Positions 7,399 through 15,887 of a stretch of DNA of 26,792 nt are shown piece after piece. Every line of letters begins with the position of its first letter. Within the stretch, counting starts at the first letter, position 1. The translations under genes and the position numbers were made by a program. The notes beneath the pieces are model-generated. The model was not told the DNA's origin, made no database searches, and worked only from the letters and a program-made list of their open reading frames with translations. Source of the stretch: CAYPIE01 sp964410665 (lineage in GTDB: Bacteria; Planctomycetota; Planctomycetia; Gemmatales; Gemmataceae); the NCBI GenBank assembly GCA_964410665.1, contig CAYPIE010000079.1:1-26792 (forward strand). The letters are read 5' to 3'.

Positions 7399-10300
7399 AT
7401 GCCATCGAAGCTGGAACCCACTCCCACGACCCTCCCGGCGTTGCCCACGACTCCTTTGGCGGAATTCCCGGAGGTCCGCGATGGATTGTCGCGCACCGTG
7501 GGCTGGGCCGAGTTGCTTGCCGCACTGCGGGCAGGGGATAGTGGGACGATCGATGGGGCATGGGGCTCGTCGGCCGCACTGGCCGCCGGGATGCTGGCTC
7601 GGCACAACGGCTTTTGTGTATTGATCGTGCTGCCCTATCCCGGCGACCTGGATGCCTGGAGCGGCGATCTGGCTAGCTTCACGGGGCAGACGCCGACCCT
7701 GTTTCCTGGTTGGCAGACCTGGCCGATCCATGTGGAAGAACGCGATGATACCGCCGGCCAACGCTTGCGGGTGCTCCGCGAACTTGCGAATCAGCCGCCG
7801 TCGATGGTGCTTACCAGCATGGCCGCGGTCCTGCAACCGGTGCCGACGCCTGAGGAATTGGCCCAGCGAGGGCGGAAGCTCAAGGCAGGGCAAAGTCTCG
7901 ACTCGGAGGAACTGGCTCGCTGGTTGGTCGAGCATGGCTATAAGCGGGTCGATGCGGTCGAGTTTCCGGGTGACTTCAGTCTGCGCGGAGGCATCATCGA
8001 TGTGTACTCTCCCGATGCTGCCGAGCCCTTTCGCCTCGAATTGTTTGGCGATGAGATCGAGTCGATCCGCCCGTTTGCGGTTGAGACGCAGCGGAGTCTC
8101 GAAAGTCGTCCGGAGATTGTCTTGCTGGGGAGTGCGGGCGCGCAAGCCAGCGCTGCTCTGGGTCGAGGCCATGTCTGCGACCATTTGCCGTCGGGTGCAT
8201 GGGTGATTCTGGTGGAACCCGTTGAGCTCACCGGCCAAGGGCACCGCTTTCATGAACGAATCAGCGATCCGGCGGGATTGTTTAGCACGCAGGGCTGTTT
8301 GGCCCAGCTGATCACCCGACCCAGTATCACCATCACCGCGCTGCCCAGTCCCTCGGTAGAAGCCACTTGTCATCTGGGTGTTGAGTCGGTCGAGCGGTTC
8401 ACCGGCAATATCGAACGGGTTCGCGAAGAGCTTGACAGCATAGCCCATACCGACCGAGTGTTGGTGGCTTGCTCGAGCGAGGCGGAGATTCACCGCCTGG
8501 GCGAGATCTTGGCCGAGAGCCAGCTGGCCGCGAGCGAGCGGTTGCGGCTAGGGTTAGGCCAGGTTCAGGCCGGCTTTCGCCTCCTAGGCATTGGCGATGA
8601 GGGGCTGGTGATCCTGGGCAGCCATCAACTGTTTCAGCGGGCGTTGCTCCCGGGTACGGGGGGGGCTGCCCCGACGCAAGGCAAGGCCGGGGCACGCAAG
8701 GTCGAGACGCGGGCGATTGACAGCTTTCTGGATCTCAATCCCGGCGATTATGTCGTCCATGTGGCCCACGGCATTGGCTTATTTCGTGGCTTGCAGATGT
8801 TGCCGCGAAAGACCCCAGGAGGTCGTGGGGATGCCGCCAGTCCTGCAGCCAGGTCGGCGAAGGACTTGGAGGAGCATCTGATTCTGGAGTTTCGCGACGG
8901 GGCCAAGGTCTATGTCCCAGCCGCGAAGATTGACCTGGTCCAGAAGTATGTCGGTAGTTCGGCGGGAGCGCCCCCACTGTCCAAGCTGGGCGGCGTCAGC
9001 TGGCAACGCAAGAAAGACAAGGTCGAGGAGGCGGTCCGTGATTTGGCCGCCGAGATGCTTCAGCTCCAGGCGGTTCGGGCGGCCCAGCCAGGCTATGGCT
9101 ACCCGACCGACTCCGCCTGGCAAAGCGAGTTTGAGGCCAGCTTTGCTTATCAAGAAACCCCCGATCAGCTCGCAGCGGTCGCCGCCATCAAAACCGATCT
9201 GGAGCGGCCACGACCGATGGATCGGCTTCTGTGTGGCGACGTCGGCTATGGCAAGACCGAGGTGGCCTTACGCGCGGCCTTCAAAGTGATCGATCACGGC
9301 CGCCAGGTGGCGGTGCTGGTGCCAACCACCATCCTGGCCGAACAGCACTATCGTACCTTCCGCGACCGGTTGTCGGAGTATCCCTTTACGGTGGCCGCGC
9401 TGAGCCGCTTTCGTTCGTCACGCGAGCAGAAGAAGACGCTAGAAGCACTGGCCCAGGGTGGGATCGACATCATCATTGGCACGCACCGGCTATTGAGTAG
9501 CGATGTCCGCTTTCAGGAGTTGGGGCTGGTGATCATCGACGAGGAGCAGCGCTTCGGGGTCGAGCACAAGGAACGACTCAAGCAACTACGGACAACGGTG
9601 GACGTTTTGACCATGTCCGCGACCCCCATTCCCCGAACGCTGCACCAGGCCCTGCTAGGCATTCGCGACATCAGCAATCTTGAAACCCCGCCACCAGAGC
9701 GACTGCCCGTGGAGACGCGAGTGATTCGCTTCGATGAGGAACTCGTGCGGCACGCCATCCTCCGCGAACTGAACCGTCAGGGTCAGGTTTATTTTGTCCA
9801 CAACCGGGTACAGGATATCGACCAGGTCGCCCACCGCCTGGCCACCATGGTCCCGGAAGCACGTCTGGTGGTCGGCCATGGCCAAATGGCCGAACAACAG
9901 CTCGAGCGGGCGATGGTGAGCTTTATTCGCCGCGAGGCGGATGTGCTGGTGGCGACCACCATTATCGAGAGCGGGGTGGATATTCCCAACGCCAACACCA
10001 TGTTCATTGATGAGGCCGATCGTTATGGGCTGGCCGATCTGCATCAACTTCGGGGTCGAGTAGGCCGGACAAAAACGCGAGCATATTGTTATTTATTGAT
10101 TGATCCCAAGCGGACCATTGGCGGGCAAGCGGCCTTGCGACTCAAGGCGATCGAAGAGTTTCGCGACCTGGGGGCGGGGTTTCGTATTGCCATGCGTGAC
10201 CTGGAGATTCGCGGGGCGGGGAACTTGCTTGGGACGGAGCAGGCCGGCCACATTGGGGCCGTTGGCTATGAGCTTTATTGCGAGCTGCTCGACAATGCGG

Positions 10301-10776
10301 TGCGGAGGTTGACCAAGCAGCCGGTGCGCACGCCGCTGCAGGTGAGCGTCGATTTGGGTTGGCCGGCGAGCTTGCCACGCGAGTACATTCCGGTACCGAA
10401 GCAGCGGCTGGAGGCCTACCGCCGGCTGGCGCGCATCCGTGAACGCGGGCGACTCGAGGATTTCCGGGCCGAGCTGCGTGATCGCTATGGACCCTTGCCC
10501 GAGACCGCGCAATGGCTGTTGCGACAAACCGAGGTGCGGCTGCTATGCGCACGCTGGCAGGTCACCATGGTCCACCGCGATGGTGCGGACCTGGTCTTGA
10601 GCTATCGTGGTCCACGCAAGATCCGCCAACTAGCCGAGTTAGCGCACGGCCGCGTCAAGGTCGTGGATGAGAAAAGTGCCTACATCCGCCTCGAGCCTGG
10701 TGAAGAGACCGATGAAGCGCTCTATCAACTGCTGGTCGAGGTTCTCAGTAAGGAACGAACCCCAGCCCATTCTTAA
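7399..10776 (+). CDS. mfd: transcription-repair coupling factor Mfd
   Basis: A 1125-residue protein close to the usual length (about 1150). Mfd is a DNA translocase that pushes or removes RNA polymerase stalled at lesions and recruits UvrA. Domains seen in order: an N-terminal UvrB-like region (about 70-330, LFPGWQTWP and FPGDFSLRGGIIDVYSPD); a RNA-polymerase-interacting CarD-like domain (from about 445, LNPGDYVVHVAHGIGLFRG); a RecG-like helicase motor with Walker A GDVGYGKT (613-620), Walker B DEEQ (714-717) and motif VI QLRGRVGR (883-890); and a C-terminal TRCF domain (about 985-1110, containing YIPVPKQRLEAYRRLA). No key motif is missing. The start ATG has GAGGA seven bases upstream. It stands alone between an unrelated kinase and a convergent glycosyltransferase gene. 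Confidence 0.97.
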   Translation: MPSKLEPTPTTLPALPTTPLAEFPEVRDGLSRTVGWAELLAALRAGDSGTIDGAWGSSAALAAGMLARHNGFCVLIVLPYPGDLDAWSGDLASFTGQTPTLFPGWQTWPIHVEERDDTAGQRLRVLRELANQPPSMVLTSMAAVLQPVPTPEELAQRGRKLKAGQSLDSEELARWLVEHGYKRVDAVEFPGDFSLRGGIIDVYSPDAAEPFRLELFGDEIESIRPFAVETQRSLESRPEIVLLGSAGAQASAALGRGHVCDHLPSGAWVILVEPVELTGQGHRFHERISDPAGLFSTQGCLAQLITRPSITITALPSPSVEATCHLGVESVERFTGNIERVREELDSIAHTDRVLVACSSEAEIHRLGEILAESQLAASERLRLGLGQVQAGFRLLGIGDEGLVILGSHQLFQRALLPGTGGAAPTQGKAGARKVETRAIDSFLDLNPGDYVVHVAHGIGLFRGLQMLPRKTPGGRGDAASPAARSAKDLEEHLILEFRDGAKVYVPAAKIDLVQKYVGSSAGAPPLSKLGGVSWQRKKDKVEEAVRDLAAEMLQLQAVRAAQPGYGYPTDSAWQSEFEASFAYQETPDQLAAVAAIKTDLERPRPMDRLLCGDVGYGKTEVALRAAFKVIDHGRQVAVLVPTTILAEQHYRTFRDRLSEYPFTVAALSRFRSSREQKKTLEALAQGGIDIIIGTHRLLSSDVRFQELGLVIIDEEQRFGVEHKERLKQLRTTVDVLTMSATPIPRTLHQALLGIRDISNLETPPPERLPVETRVIRFDEELVRHAILRELNRQGQVYFVHNRVQDIDQVAHRLATMVPEARLVVGHGQMAEQQLERAMVSFIRREADVLVATTIIESGVDIPNANTMFIDEADRYGLADLHQLRGRVGRTKTRAYCYLLIDPKRTIGGQAALRLKAIEEFRDLGAGFRIAMRDLEIRGAGNLLGTEQAGHIGAVGYELYCELLDNAVRRLTKQPVRTPLQVSVDLGWPASLPREYIPVPKQRLEAYRRLARIRERGRLEDFRAELRDRYGPLPETAQWLLRQTEVRLLCARWQVTMVHRDGADLVLSYRGPRKIRQLAELAHGRVKVVDEKSAYIRLEPGEETDEALYQLLVEVLSKERTPAHS

Positions 10777-10831
10777 GCGCGGGGCCGAGGAGTCATGCCG
10801 ATCCCCGCGCCTGGACCGTGTGGTTTCCAGG
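10777..10831. terminator. paired hairpins between convergent mfd and methyltransferase-GT genes
   Basis: GCGCGGGG (10777-10784) pairs perfectly with CCCCGCGC (10803-10810) across an 18-base loop, directly after the mfd stop. CCTGGA (10810-10815) pairs with TCCAGG (10826-10831) directly before the stop of the convergent gene. Together they fill the whole 56-base interval and could end transcription from both sides. No T-runs are present. Confidence 0.5.
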
Positions 10832-10832
10832 T

Positions 10833-12581
10833 CTAGCCCACCATGATCGGCGACGAACTGGGGGCCGGGTTCCGCAGTCCGAACACCTCAGGGACCCGTT
10901 CCTGGAGCTCGGCATTGAGCCGTTCGCGCTCACCACACAGTTGGCGATACCACGCAGCGCGTTTTTGGAAGTGTTGACTGAGCATTCGTTCTTTGCCCAC
11001 CCAGATATGCGCTTGCTCGCGGACACGCAGCCGAGCCGGCTCATCTTCGATCAGCAGGCGCAAGCGATCCTCCAAGACGCGTTCACTGTCAAAGAGAAAT
11101 CCCGTTACACCATCCTGGATCGATTCGCGATAGACTGTGGGGCTGGCCAGGGCCACCGCACCAAAGCCAGCACATTCCAAGAACTTCAGGTCGGACTTCA
11201 TTGCGTTGAATGAAGTTTCCCGAAGCGGCAAAAAGGAAATATCGCACTTCGACAGGATGCCAGCATATTGCTCAAATGGGCAGAAGGCACTGAAGGTCTT
11301 GTGGGGAGTGGTCAGCGCATCGAAGAACTTCTGGTCATGCACCACCTCCACATGAATGCGGTCCCCATAGTGGCTGAGGACGCGATTCAAGGTGGGCAGC
11401 CAAGGTTCCCAGTCCTGCTCGCGGTTGAGTGCCCCGAAGAACAGGCGAACCGGGCTGGTCTTTGCATCGCGGGGCGGCAAGGGCGGGAGGGTGGCGAGCT
11501 GGTTGGTAAACACGCCGACGTTGGGATTGAGCTCGCGCAACAGCTTGGCTAAGGGCTCGGTTGAGGTCTGCACGGCATGGCAGGCGCGATAGGTAAACGG
11601 GTCAAACCGCTCATGATGCCGGGGATCATCATCCATCTCGGCCACCAGCAGGAAGCCGCGTTCGAGTAGCATGCGGATACGCTGGAGATCGTCTTTCTCA
11701 TTAAAGATGGGCCGCTGGAAGATGAGGATGGGTTCTTCACCAGCCTGAGGGGGCTCGAGGGTAAAGTCCTGTTTCTCAGGATTCCGATGCACATCGCGGA
11801 CCCGGAAGTCGGCCAGTTTGGTCAGGCACTGGTTGGGTTCGAGGATGCGGACGCGATCGCAGGCAATCGGAGCAATCAGCAGGCTTTGCATAAAATACCG
11901 CTTGGCCGGCACTTGGAGCACGGCACGCAGGACGTACTCCTGGACGCGGCTGCGTCGGGCAAATTCCTCGGGGCTAACCTTTAAGGCTTCAAGCAGGGGT
12001 TGCGCGAGCGGCTGCATCGCCTGCCAGTCTGGCGATTCCGAACCACGGCCACGGATGTCGAGCACATGAAGTCCGGCCTCAAGGCAAAGCTGATGAATGG
12101 TTTCATAACTGTACAGCCGCAGGGTACGGGCGTCTAAGAGGCTATCGGCCTGGTACTGCCATTGGCCAGTGATCAGTCGTCCAAGCAAGGACCAGTGCTG
12201 GATATTGGGCACCGAAATGACGACTTGCCCCGAAGGTTTCAGATAGCGGAGATATTTCTGGAGCACCTGGGTTGGATCGGCAACTTGGGCGAGCACCTGA
12301 TGAAAAATGATACAATCGAAGCATTCTTCCTGCCAGGTACGATTATACTGCTCTAACGCCTCCGGCGGGCCAATCAGGACCCGATCCAGGCGATCCCGAG
12401 CCTGCCGAGCGGCTTCGGGCAACGATTCAATGCCAATGTAGCGGGTGTTGGGATGAATCTGCCGATAAAGACGAGCCAGGACCCCGAGTCCGCAGCCGAC
12501 CTCCAGGATCATGCCGGCATCCACCGGGAGGAGATTCAGCAAATCAGGGTTGACTCGATTGTAAGAATCCGGAATTTGCAT
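10833..12581 (-). CDS. fused SAM methyltransferase and glycosyltransferase
   Basis: A 582-residue protein from this start. The N-terminal part (about 1-210) is a class I methyltransferase: motif I ILEVGCGLG (about 25-33), acidic strand end IGIE, then FDCIIFHQVLAQVADP and LKPSGQVVISVPN. The C-terminal part (about 270-570) resembles GT-B glycosyltransferases: VRLFFGALNREQDW, then CDISFLPLRE and SDLKFLECAGFGAVALAS, where a sugar nucleotide would bind. Such fusions occur in cell-surface glycan biosynthesis; donor and acceptor cannot be read. Neither the ATG at 12581 nor those further upstream (12650, 12704) has a good ribosome binding site. I chose 12581 because the methyltransferase fold begins there and the frame then does not overlap the divergent gene. 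Confidence 0.8.
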   Translation of the reverse strand: MQIPDSYNRVNPDLLNLLPVDAGMILEVGCGLGVLARLYRQIHPNTRYIGIESLPEAARQARDRLDRVLIGPPEALEQYNRTWQEECFDCIIFHQVLAQVADPTQVLQKYLRYLKPSGQVVISVPNIQHWSLLGRLITGQWQYQADSLLDARTLRLYSYETIHQLCLEAGLHVLDIRGRGSESPDWQAMQPLAQPLLEALKVSPEEFARRSRVQEYVLRAVLQVPAKRYFMQSLLIAPIACDRVRILEPNQCLTKLADFRVRDVHRNPEKQDFTLEPPQAGEEPILIFQRPIFNEKDDLQRIRMLLERGFLLVAEMDDDPRHHERFDPFTYRACHAVQTSTEPLAKLLRELNPNVGVFTNQLATLPPLPPRDAKTSPVRLFFGALNREQDWEPWLPTLNRVLSHYGDRIHVEVVHDQKFFDALTTPHKTFSAFCPFEQYAGILSKCDISFLPLRETSFNAMKSDLKFLECAGFGAVALASPTVYRESIQDGVTGFLFDSERVLEDRLRLLIEDEPARLRVREQAHIWVGKERMLSQHFQKRAAWYRQLCGERERLNAELQERVPEVFGLRNPAPSSSPIMVG

Positions 12582-12680
12582 GATGTCGTATCGCGTTGGG
12601 ATTGAAGACGAAGCGGCGTTCGCGCGGGACCGGAAACCTGGTGAAATCATACCACGATGCGGCGAAGAAAGGGGAAACGC

Positions 12681-13595
12681 ATGGGATGGCGACTTCGCGG
12701 CCAATGGAAATGGCTCCTTACGGTCTGCGTGATCATCCTGATCCCCAGCCTAGTATACCTTTACGTGCGTGCCGAATTGCCCCGGCCGCAGTCGGGCCGG
12801 CCGATTTGGCTCGATGCGGTGCTGCAACGCCTCGATGAGGTCCGGCCCGGCACGGTTATTGGTCAATCGGCTCCCAAAGGCTGGACGCATCTTATCCTGA
12901 AAAGCCATCCCAAAGTGTCAGCAGAAGATTCCGACAAAGTGTCCGACTGGACTGCTGGGTTAGCATCGTTCATTTTCACCACCACCCTGGCCGATGTGGG
13001 TGAGACCCAAATTGAGGGCCAGTCGGACTACTTTCTGCGTCGCGTGGGCTTGGGGATTGGCACCCAGGTCCAAGGCAAAGATATGGTCTTGTCGCCCAAG
13101 ACGCAGTACGATCTCGGTGCGAAACTGGGCTTTTTCCAACAGCGGGTGTTCAAAGAGGTTTACGCCAAGCAAGCTGAGGCCCGCCTGGTTGCTGCGACCC
13201 GGACAATGGGGATTTTTGATACGGTGGCGATCGTGTGGCGCGGGGGACATAACCGGCAATCGATCATTCGTTATGTGATACTAGTCGATGGCAAAACCGG
13301 GTCGTTGAATACCTTCGCCTGGTGCATCGAACTCGATGACCAGGGTCGTTATCGCCAAGCATTGAACCCCATGCAATGGCTGCCCAAGAACAAAATCGCT
13401 CGGGCAATGATGCGCGTGGATCCCAGCCAGGGGCTTGCCAGTGATTTACGCTTTGGCATTGCCCACATCGCACAAGGCAACCGGGTATCGTTTCCGAAGA
13501 AGATGGCGGCGATCGCAGCCGCGCCGACGCTCACCGAGGAGCACTTGCTTACATTTGAACAGTCCCTGCGGAAGGTGGTTGATCAAGGCGATTAA
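12681..13595 (+). CDS. membrane-anchored protein of unknown function
   Basis: A 304-residue protein with a basic N-terminus and one hydrophobic segment (about 10-29, LLTVCVIILIPSLVYLYV), probably a signal anchor with the remainder outside the cytoplasm. The body has alternating polar strands and no motif I recognise: no nucleotide-binding loop, no CxxC and no protease triad. I start it at the ATG at 12681 because AAGGGG lies about seven bases upstream; the ATG at 12657 has no such site. It opens a same-strand group with the secreted unknown and the Rieske oxygenase (gaps 69 and 28 bases), probably one operon. The methyltransferase-GT fusion is transcribed the other way from about 100 bases upstream. 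Confidence 0.7.
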   Translation: MGWRLRGQWKWLLTVCVIILIPSLVYLYVRAELPRPQSGRPIWLDAVLQRLDEVRPGTVIGQSAPKGWTHLILKSHPKVSAEDSDKVSDWTAGLASFIFTTTLADVGETQIEGQSDYFLRRVGLGIGTQVQGKDMVLSPKTQYDLGAKLGFFQQRVFKEVYAKQAEARLVAATRTMGIFDTVAIVWRGGHNRQSIIRYVILVDGKTGSLNTFAWCIELDDQGRYRQALNPMQWLPKNKIARAMMRVDPSQGLASDLRFGIAHIAQGNRVSFPKKMAAIAAAPTLTEEHLLTFEQSLRKVVDQGD

Positions 13596-13664
13596 CCTCG
13601 AAATTCTGCGCGACCCAACTCTTTGGACGAGCTGGTCCGGGACGACCGCACCGGAGAACACAGC

Positions 13665-14546
13665 ATGTCGAGCCTTATCATTCTGGCCAGCTTGTTTGCG
13701 GTCGTTGCCGCGGATGGTCACCTGGAACGCAATCCTCTGTATGCCCGGTTACTGAACCAAGGGATTGCCATGGCGGGCGGGGAACAGCGAAAGCTGCCCC
13801 CGCCGAGCATGCCCGACGGCTTGAACGCTGCCGAGCAGCGCAAGGTGATTGAACAGATCGCCGGGCAGGACTATTCGGTCGAGAATCTCATTCGGAAGTC
13901 GATCGTCACCCCGTACATCTTGCGGATCAACGAACCGCCAGCGACCAATCCCAAGCTGCCGCCCAAGACCGTGGATGTCTGGTTCATCGCTCACGGCAAT
14001 CTGGACGATGCGGCGAACAAGGACTTTCTCGACCGTTTACGCGAAGAACGCCGCGAAGAGGGGGATTATCAGGCTTTGGAAGGACCCGTGCTGGCCAAGC
14101 GGAACATCGCCATTCCCCCCGATCGCAAGGATCGCGAGGCGTACGGGTATGCTGAGCTGCCCATTCTGGAGAAGGTGCAGCTGCGTGCAGCGAGTCACTC
14201 GATCTGGAGCCGCACCAAGGAGTCGATTGTACTCGCTTCTTTGGTCGACCCGCGGTTCACCGAGGATCGGCAATTCCCGAACCAGTGGCAGCCGCTGGTG
14301 CGAAACGGTTCGGGGAAGCTGGTGCCTGGCGGGCAAGTCCACCCCTACCAGGGCTCCGGCTATTATCTGAAGATCACCCGGCTCAACGAGCCCAAAGGGG
14401 CGCTGTTCGTCGAAACGCACATCGCTTTTGTCGAACCGGTCGGCTGGTTTCGTGGGGCGAACCTGTTGCGTTCCAAGTTGCCTCCGATCGTGCAATCGCA
14501 GGTTCGTTCGATCCGCCGTGAACTGCTCAAGGCAGGCCGCCGTTAG
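13665..14546 (+). CDS. secreted protein of unknown function
   Basis: A 293-residue protein that begins with a short signal peptide (MSSLIILASLFAVVAADG, likely cut after VVAA). The longer frame from 13623 would place polar residues ahead of it and lacks a ribosome binding site, whereas GGAG precedes 13665. The mature part has a Pro-rich stretch (KLPPPSMPDG), a mixed alpha/beta body including VDVWFIAHGNLDDAANKDFL, and a basic C-terminus (RSIRRELLKAGRR). No known domain is recognised. As second gene of the group ending in the Rieske oxygenase, it may work with the first, also exported, product (inference from spacing only). Confidence 0.7.
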   Translation: MSSLIILASLFAVVAADGHLERNPLYARLLNQGIAMAGGEQRKLPPPSMPDGLNAAEQRKVIEQIAGQDYSVENLIRKSIVTPYILRINEPPATNPKLPPKTVDVWFIAHGNLDDAANKDFLDRLREERREEGDYQALEGPVLAKRNIAIPPDRKDREAYGYAELPILEKVQLRAASHSIWSRTKESIVLASLVDPRFTEDRQFPNQWQPLVRNGSGKLVPGGQVHPYQGSGYYLKITRLNEPKGALFVETHIAFVEPVGWFRGANLLRSKLPPIVQSQVRSIRRELLKAGRR

Positions 14547-14574
14547 TCCGTGACCCCCTCCTGGATAGGCACCT

Positions 14575-15711
14575 ATGTACGTTCACCAACAACAACTGAC
14601 CCACCTACTCCAGCCGACCCACTATCGCGATCAAGACCACTACCAGCGCGAGCTGGAAGCGATTATGCGGCCGAGCTGGCAAGTGGTGGCTAACACCCGC
14701 CAGCTCCGTCGGCCCGGCGACTATTGCACCTTCGAACTGTTCGGTGAGCCGGTGCTGTTACGCAACATCGACGGCGTGATCCACGGCTTTCAGAACGTCT
14801 GTGCCCACCGCCATTGCCGCATCGTGGGCAAGCCGCGCGGGTCCGATGAGCGGTTCCGCTGTCAGTACCACGGCTGGGAGTACAACGCGGATGGCCGCAC
14901 CGCAAGGATTCCGGACGCCGGCTGTTTTCGGCCTTGGGACCGGGAGAACGCTCATCTGATTAAGTATCGTGTTGAGACCCTGGGCGAGATGGTGTTTCTG
15001 TCCATGTCGCCCGAGGGCCCGAGCCTGCGCGAGCACCTGGGCCACTTCTACGATGAGATCGTTGCCGCGTTCCAGCCGCCGTTTCGGCACTGCTGGACCT
15101 ACGACCGCGAGTACCCGGTCAACTGGAAGGTGCCGGTTGAGAACACCCTTGAGGGCTATCACATCGAGTGCGTGCATCCCAAGACCTTTAAGGAGAAGCC
15201 GGTCGAGCAAGCGATTGAGCACATCCTGGAGCCCTGGTATACCCGCCTCAAGACGCCGATCCCATACAACTGGACGCGGGGCTTCCAGAACTGGCTGGTA
15301 CGCCGGCTCGGCCGCACCCCTGAATCATTCTATATTCATAACCTGATCCATCCCAACCTGGCCTACATCACCCTGGACGTGTCGCGGTCGATCCAGATGT
15401 TCATCCCGACTTCGGTGGGCACCTGTCGGCACCTGATTTATGTGTACAGCCTGGACGGGCCGCGGAAAAACCCGCTGGCGCTGCTCTCGGCTTTCTTCCT
15501 CCGTTACGCCGTGTCGATGGTGACCAAGCAGGTGGTGCTCGAGGATGTGAGTATCTTCGAGGAGATCCAGAAGGGTCTCCAGGCCAGCCAGCACCGGGGT
15601 GTGATTGGCTCACTCGAAGAGCGAATCTATCGCTTCCAAAAATATCTGCAGGACGGCTGTGACCAAGCAGAAGGACCAGCCGCAAATGGGCGGATTCCCG
15701 TCCTGTCGTGA
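14575..15711 (+). CDS. Rieske [2Fe-2S] ring-hydroxylating-type oxygenase, alpha subunit
   Basis: A 378-residue protein of standard length for the catalytic subunit of Rieske non-haem iron oxygenases, which use electrons from a reductase to activate O2. The Rieske cluster site is C76-A-H78 and C96-Q-Y-H99. The mononuclear iron site reads E193-G-Y-H196-I-E-C-V-H201, preceded by N190. The third, carboxylate ligand is probably in EDVSIFEEIQ (D324 or a nearby Glu). Most family members have Asp at the bridging position held here by E193. No ferredoxin or reductase gene lies nearby, so electrons must come from elsewhere. No small beta subunit is present, which suggests an alpha-only enzyme. The substrate is unknown. 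It lies 28 bases after the secreted unknown, likely in the same operon. Confidence 0.88.
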   Translation: MYVHQQQLTHLLQPTHYRDQDHYQRELEAIMRPSWQVVANTRQLRRPGDYCTFELFGEPVLLRNIDGVIHGFQNVCAHRHCRIVGKPRGSDERFRCQYHGWEYNADGRTARIPDAGCFRPWDRENAHLIKYRVETLGEMVFLSMSPEGPSLREHLGHFYDEIVAAFQPPFRHCWTYDREYPVNWKVPVENTLEGYHIECVHPKTFKEKPVEQAIEHILEPWYTRLKTPIPYNWTRGFQNWLVRRLGRTPESFYIHNLIHPNLAYITLDVSRSIQMFIPTSVGTCRHLIYVYSLDGPRKNPLALLSAFFLRYAVSMVTKQVVLEDVSIFEEIQKGLQASQHRGVIGSLEERIYRFQKYLQDGCDQAEGPAANGRIPVLS

Positions 15712-15737
15712 CACGCCGGTTGCGGCACATCACGATC

Positions 15738-15760
15738 CACTCGGATCTCGAGTGAGTTTT
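15738..15760 (+). terminator. candidate intrinsic terminator of the Rieske operon
   Basis: CACTCG (15738-15743) and CGAGTG (15749-15754) form a 6-bp stem with a 5-base loop, followed by AGTTTT. It lies 27 bases past the stop codon. The short T-run makes this the most terminator-like hairpin in the window. Confidence 0.5.
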
Positions 15761-15854
15761 CGCCGGACTGCCCCGGTTGGCGGTTGGAAGGAACTTAGGG
15801 GGTGGCAAGCTCTTCGCCGACTCAGGGGCGTAGTTAACACACGCAGGCAGAGTC

Positions 15855-15878
15855 CCCCCAACACCTGTGTGTTGGGGG
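15855..15878. terminator. strong 10-bp hairpin between convergent Rieske and GT39 genes
   Basis: CCCCCAACAC (15855-15864) pairs perfectly with GTGTTGGGGG (15869-15878) around the loop CTGT. It lies ten bases beyond the stop of the minus-strand GT39 gene. The stability and the convergent position suggest a terminator or insulating structure, although there is no T-run on either side. Confidence 0.55.
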
Positions 15879-15887
15879 CCGGTCAAG

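Noticed and set aside
7384..8493. 369-codon minus-strand open frame over the start of mfd
   Set aside because: It lies opposite the conserved UvrB-like part of Mfd. Its composition is typical of an antisense frame in GC-rich DNA.
10777..10831. possible small RNA gene between mfd and the convergent gene
   Set aside because: The whole interval is only 56 bases and is better explained by two terminator-like hairpins.
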